A stretch of DNA of 64,000 nt from Brachypodium distachyon. Taxonomy: Eukaryota; Streptophyta; Magnoliopsida; Poales; Poaceae. The notes beneath the pieces were generated by a model that worked only from the letters and a program-made list of their open reading frames with translations, was not told where the DNA came from and did not search any database. Location of the stretch: NCBI RefSeq assembly GCF_000005505.3, contig NC_016133.3:36108737-36172736 (forward strand), written 5' to 3'. Below are positions 61,887 to 64,000 of this stretch, piece by piece; the first letter of the stretch is position 1; each line of letters starts with the position of its first letter. A program made the position numbers and the translations under genes.

Positions 61887-61899
61887 CAAGGCTGCATTT

Positions 61900-62133
61900 G
61901 TATGGGCCTCAGTTTTGTTGGTTTCTTGGACTACGCCTTGCCCCGTTCTGTCGGGCCGAAATGAATAATGGGCTACTCGCAGAAAAAAAGAGTAATGGAC
62001 TGGTGCTGACATTTGGACGCAGTAAAATCAGAAGACTTGGGCCGATTTGCTATTGAGCTAGGCTGGGGCTCATTGAGCAAACGGGATAGGTTTTTCTCGC
62101 GCCAAACTTCTGCATGCACGATGTTCCACTCTA
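61900..62133. other. Intergenic DNA
   Basis: No gene or repeat recognised apart from the flanking insertions. Confidence 0.4.
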
Positions 62134-62252
62134 TCCCTCCAACAAAAAAGATGTCTCAAGTTTGTCAAAATTTAAACATATTTAAACATGATCCTGTATA
62201 GATGCATTTAAATTTAGTCAACGTTGAGACATTTTTTATTGGACGGAGAAAG
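62134..62252. mobile_element. Stowaway-type MITE (TTGGACGGA family)
   Basis: 119 bp from TCCCTCCAACAAAAAAGATG to TTATTGGACGGAGAAAG, flanked by TA. Same family as 36838-36951. Confidence 0.82.
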
Positions 62253-62378
62253 TACGATTGTTGCTCTGATGGATGTCTCTCGCGTGCCTGTTGTAGCGGC
62301 ATGGCATCTTATTCCTTCTTTTATTTTGGCGACTTGTCATTTTGTTTTTGCCACAATACATGTACCATAACTTAACAA

Positions 62379-63416
62379 CTAGTTAAAAACCCATGCGTTG
62401 CTACGGAAAAGAAATAATCAAACGTAAGTAGTACAAAACATGCTAATGTATAGAAAAAATCCCACCATTTTCATTTTCTCTCTCTATATTCATTCTGCAT
62501 CAATATTCTCTGGTTCTTTAACATATATTTTCATTTCGCTCCACTCCCCTCCCTTTTTCCTTCTGGGCTGCAACCGACCTCTCTCTTTTCCTTTTTTCCC
62601 CCCATTTTTCTTCCTGGTCAACACCTTTTTTTTTTCTGGCCCATCTTCATGCCAATCGCCTCAGCCTCATCTTCCTGGCAACACACAGTGGACTCCAGTA
62701 GCGCCAGCCACCAGCGCCCGCTGATCTCGTTTCGATTCTCTCTCGTCCGAATGTTTCTCCTCAAAATGAAAGCATCCGAATTATTTCTCATCACCCCACG
62801 AACCGAGTCCGACTTTCAATTCCACGTTTCATCTCCTTAATTTTCCGATTTATGAATCATCTCCGACTTGTAATCGAGGCAAAAATCCTACCTTGCTCTA
62901 TGTCCTGCGCTCCAACGGTCAATGTTGCGCCGGCAAGGAGCTCTTGGCGCGTGGGCAGATGGCACTAGCAGTATGCTGCTGTTACAACTCGGTGGGCTCA
63001 AGGCCGCCGTCGATGACATGCAGCGCCGCCGGCCCGGTGGCGGTCGGGACAGTGGTGGGGAGGATGGGAGGAGTAGCAGCGGTCATGGCAAAACTCTGGC
63101 GGCCAGAACGGAGTCGGTCGGTAAGAAGAAGGGGTGATGGAGGGGTAGCACGGCCATGGCGAGATTTGGTTCTCTCGCTCTCTTGATTTGGATCCGAAAC
63201 GGGGGACGGGGTGCTATGTGTGCGAGGAGACGGATCGGGCGGGCGTGCAAGGAGGTGGGGCGTGGAAGAGATCGGCAATCTGGATCCCATTGCTCGAATT
63301 CGTGTTGGAGATGGGACCTGAGGAGACAGAGAGTGGGGAGTTCATGTTTGAATTGGATAGGATTTTGAGCGATAGAGGTGACGTACGGGCAACACACGCG
63401 ATTTTTAACATCAACT
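62379..63416. mobile_element. Candidate 1-kb DNA element with short inverted ends
   Basis: The left end AGTTAAAAACCCATGCGTTG CTACGG pairs by eye with the inverted right end, which reads GTTAAAAATCGCGTGTGTTG CCCGTAC on the minus strand. The interior has a CT-rich leader-like tract (62540-62640) and a GC-rich part with no recognisable product; the minus-strand frame 62982-63290 is Pro/Ser/Arg-rich and probably not coding. No target duplication was identified, so class and limits are uncertain. Confidence 0.4.
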
Positions 63417-64000
63417 GCAATTTAATACGGAGTAGATAGTAATAGACACTCCCTCCGTTCCATATTAGATAATAATATCACAAACACATGCAGCCTCGGC
63501 TCGGCCCTAGGGACAGGCCGCTCCGGGGATGCCCTGTCTGTGCTAGCCGTTTTAATTAGGGGTTTAATTAGTGGTGACGCAAGCGCCTAGCGACAGACAT
63601 GCATGTACACTTGTGCGTGTCACCAGTGAAGCTCAAGAGGGGCCGCCGAGACTGGACTCTGCACCGAAAGCAACGGAAACCAACCCAAGAAAAGACAAGG
63701 TTTCTTAATCTTCAGTGTTCCATCCGTCCCTTCCATGTGTGTGTGTCCGCTAACTAACCCTCTCAACTCAAGCGTAGCTGCGTACTCTTCGCGCTCGCCC
63801 GTCTGATTGATCCATCAAATCCGGGGTCCCTGCTTTTGCCCTGAAACGCTCCAACAATAAAAGAGTCGCACCGTCGATCATCTCGATCGTCAAGGCATCT
63901 CATCTGAGTTTCTCCTATCGTGGCAGCGATGCCGATATACTTACGATGGGCGCTTTCACATGCCTGACGACGAGGTGTAGCAGTGGACTTGAAATGGAGG
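63417..64000. other. Right edge: possible leader of a gene beyond the window
   Basis: Half of a Stowaway end (CACTCCCTCCGTTCCATATT) lies at about 63447. From 63715 onward the plus strand is pyrimidine-rich and contains AACAATAAAAGAGTCGCACC near 63853. No start codon could be tied to a recognisable protein before the window ends. Confidence 0.3.

Noticed and set aside
62440..62840. Two overlapping ORFs as a protein gene
   Set aside because: Composition follows a CT-rich leader-like tract and there is no recognisable domain.

Overview
The window reads as nuclear DNA from a grass, most likely a Triticeae cereal (wheat, Aegilops, rye or barley relatives). Four intron-bearing single genes sit among nested transposons of types that dominate such genomes: a Tat-lineage Ty3/gypsy element with an antisense ORF, L1-type LINEs, Mutator-like elements (MULEs), Stowaway and Tourist MITEs, and an Au-like tRNA-derived SINE. 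No RNA gene, CRISPR array, organellar or bacterial segment was seen.

Layout. 1-10.9 kb is the 3' part of a decayed Tat/Retand-like retrotransposon: gag, protease, RT plus RNase H, a second RNase H, integrase, an antisense Transposase_28-like gene, and a 3' LTR. It abuts, and was probably inserted into, a decayed LINE (10.9-14.8 kb). That LINE is split again by a 944-bp solo LTR with a perfect 5-bp target duplication. 14.8-20.5 kb is AT-rich DNA with a degenerate 21-bp repeat array, one unassigned acidic ORF and LINE debris. 20.57-25.32 kb is a MULE with about 140-bp TIRs and two convergent genes: a five-part transposase model with two stops and no visible SWIM zinc finger, and a small coiled-coil, tail-anchored protein. 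25.3-28.5 kb holds MITEs and a Harbinger remnant.

The host genes are a BSK2-type brassinosteroid-signalling (pseudo)kinase (+, 28.6-32.6 kb, 10 exons, 512 aa), a NAC transcription factor (-, 37.8-39.4 kb, 2 exons, 350 aa), a DAR GTPase 2-type mitochondrial ribosome-assembly GTPase (+, 55.2-57.3 kb, 8 exons, 373 aa) and an ALMT-family anion channel (-, 57.8-59.9 kb, 6 exons, 529 aa). The last two are convergent. Each exon model was built by hand from GT/AG sites and gives one open frame, so all four look functional. They are unrelated in pathway; nothing suggests a cluster.

Between the genes lie a 1.5-kb non-autonomous MULE with long TIRs and a 9-bp target duplication (34.9-36.4 kb), a Tourist MITE beside an Au-like SINE that itself contains a hAT MITE (43.7-44.5 kb), and an almost complete 6.8-kb L1-type LINE with both ORFs and a 14-bp target duplication (45.9-52.7 kb). 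The right edge (60-64 kb) carries a short LINE tail, Stowaway copies and a 1-kb candidate TIR element.

Family names rest on motif recognition only; no database search was run. Exon ends are manual predictions.
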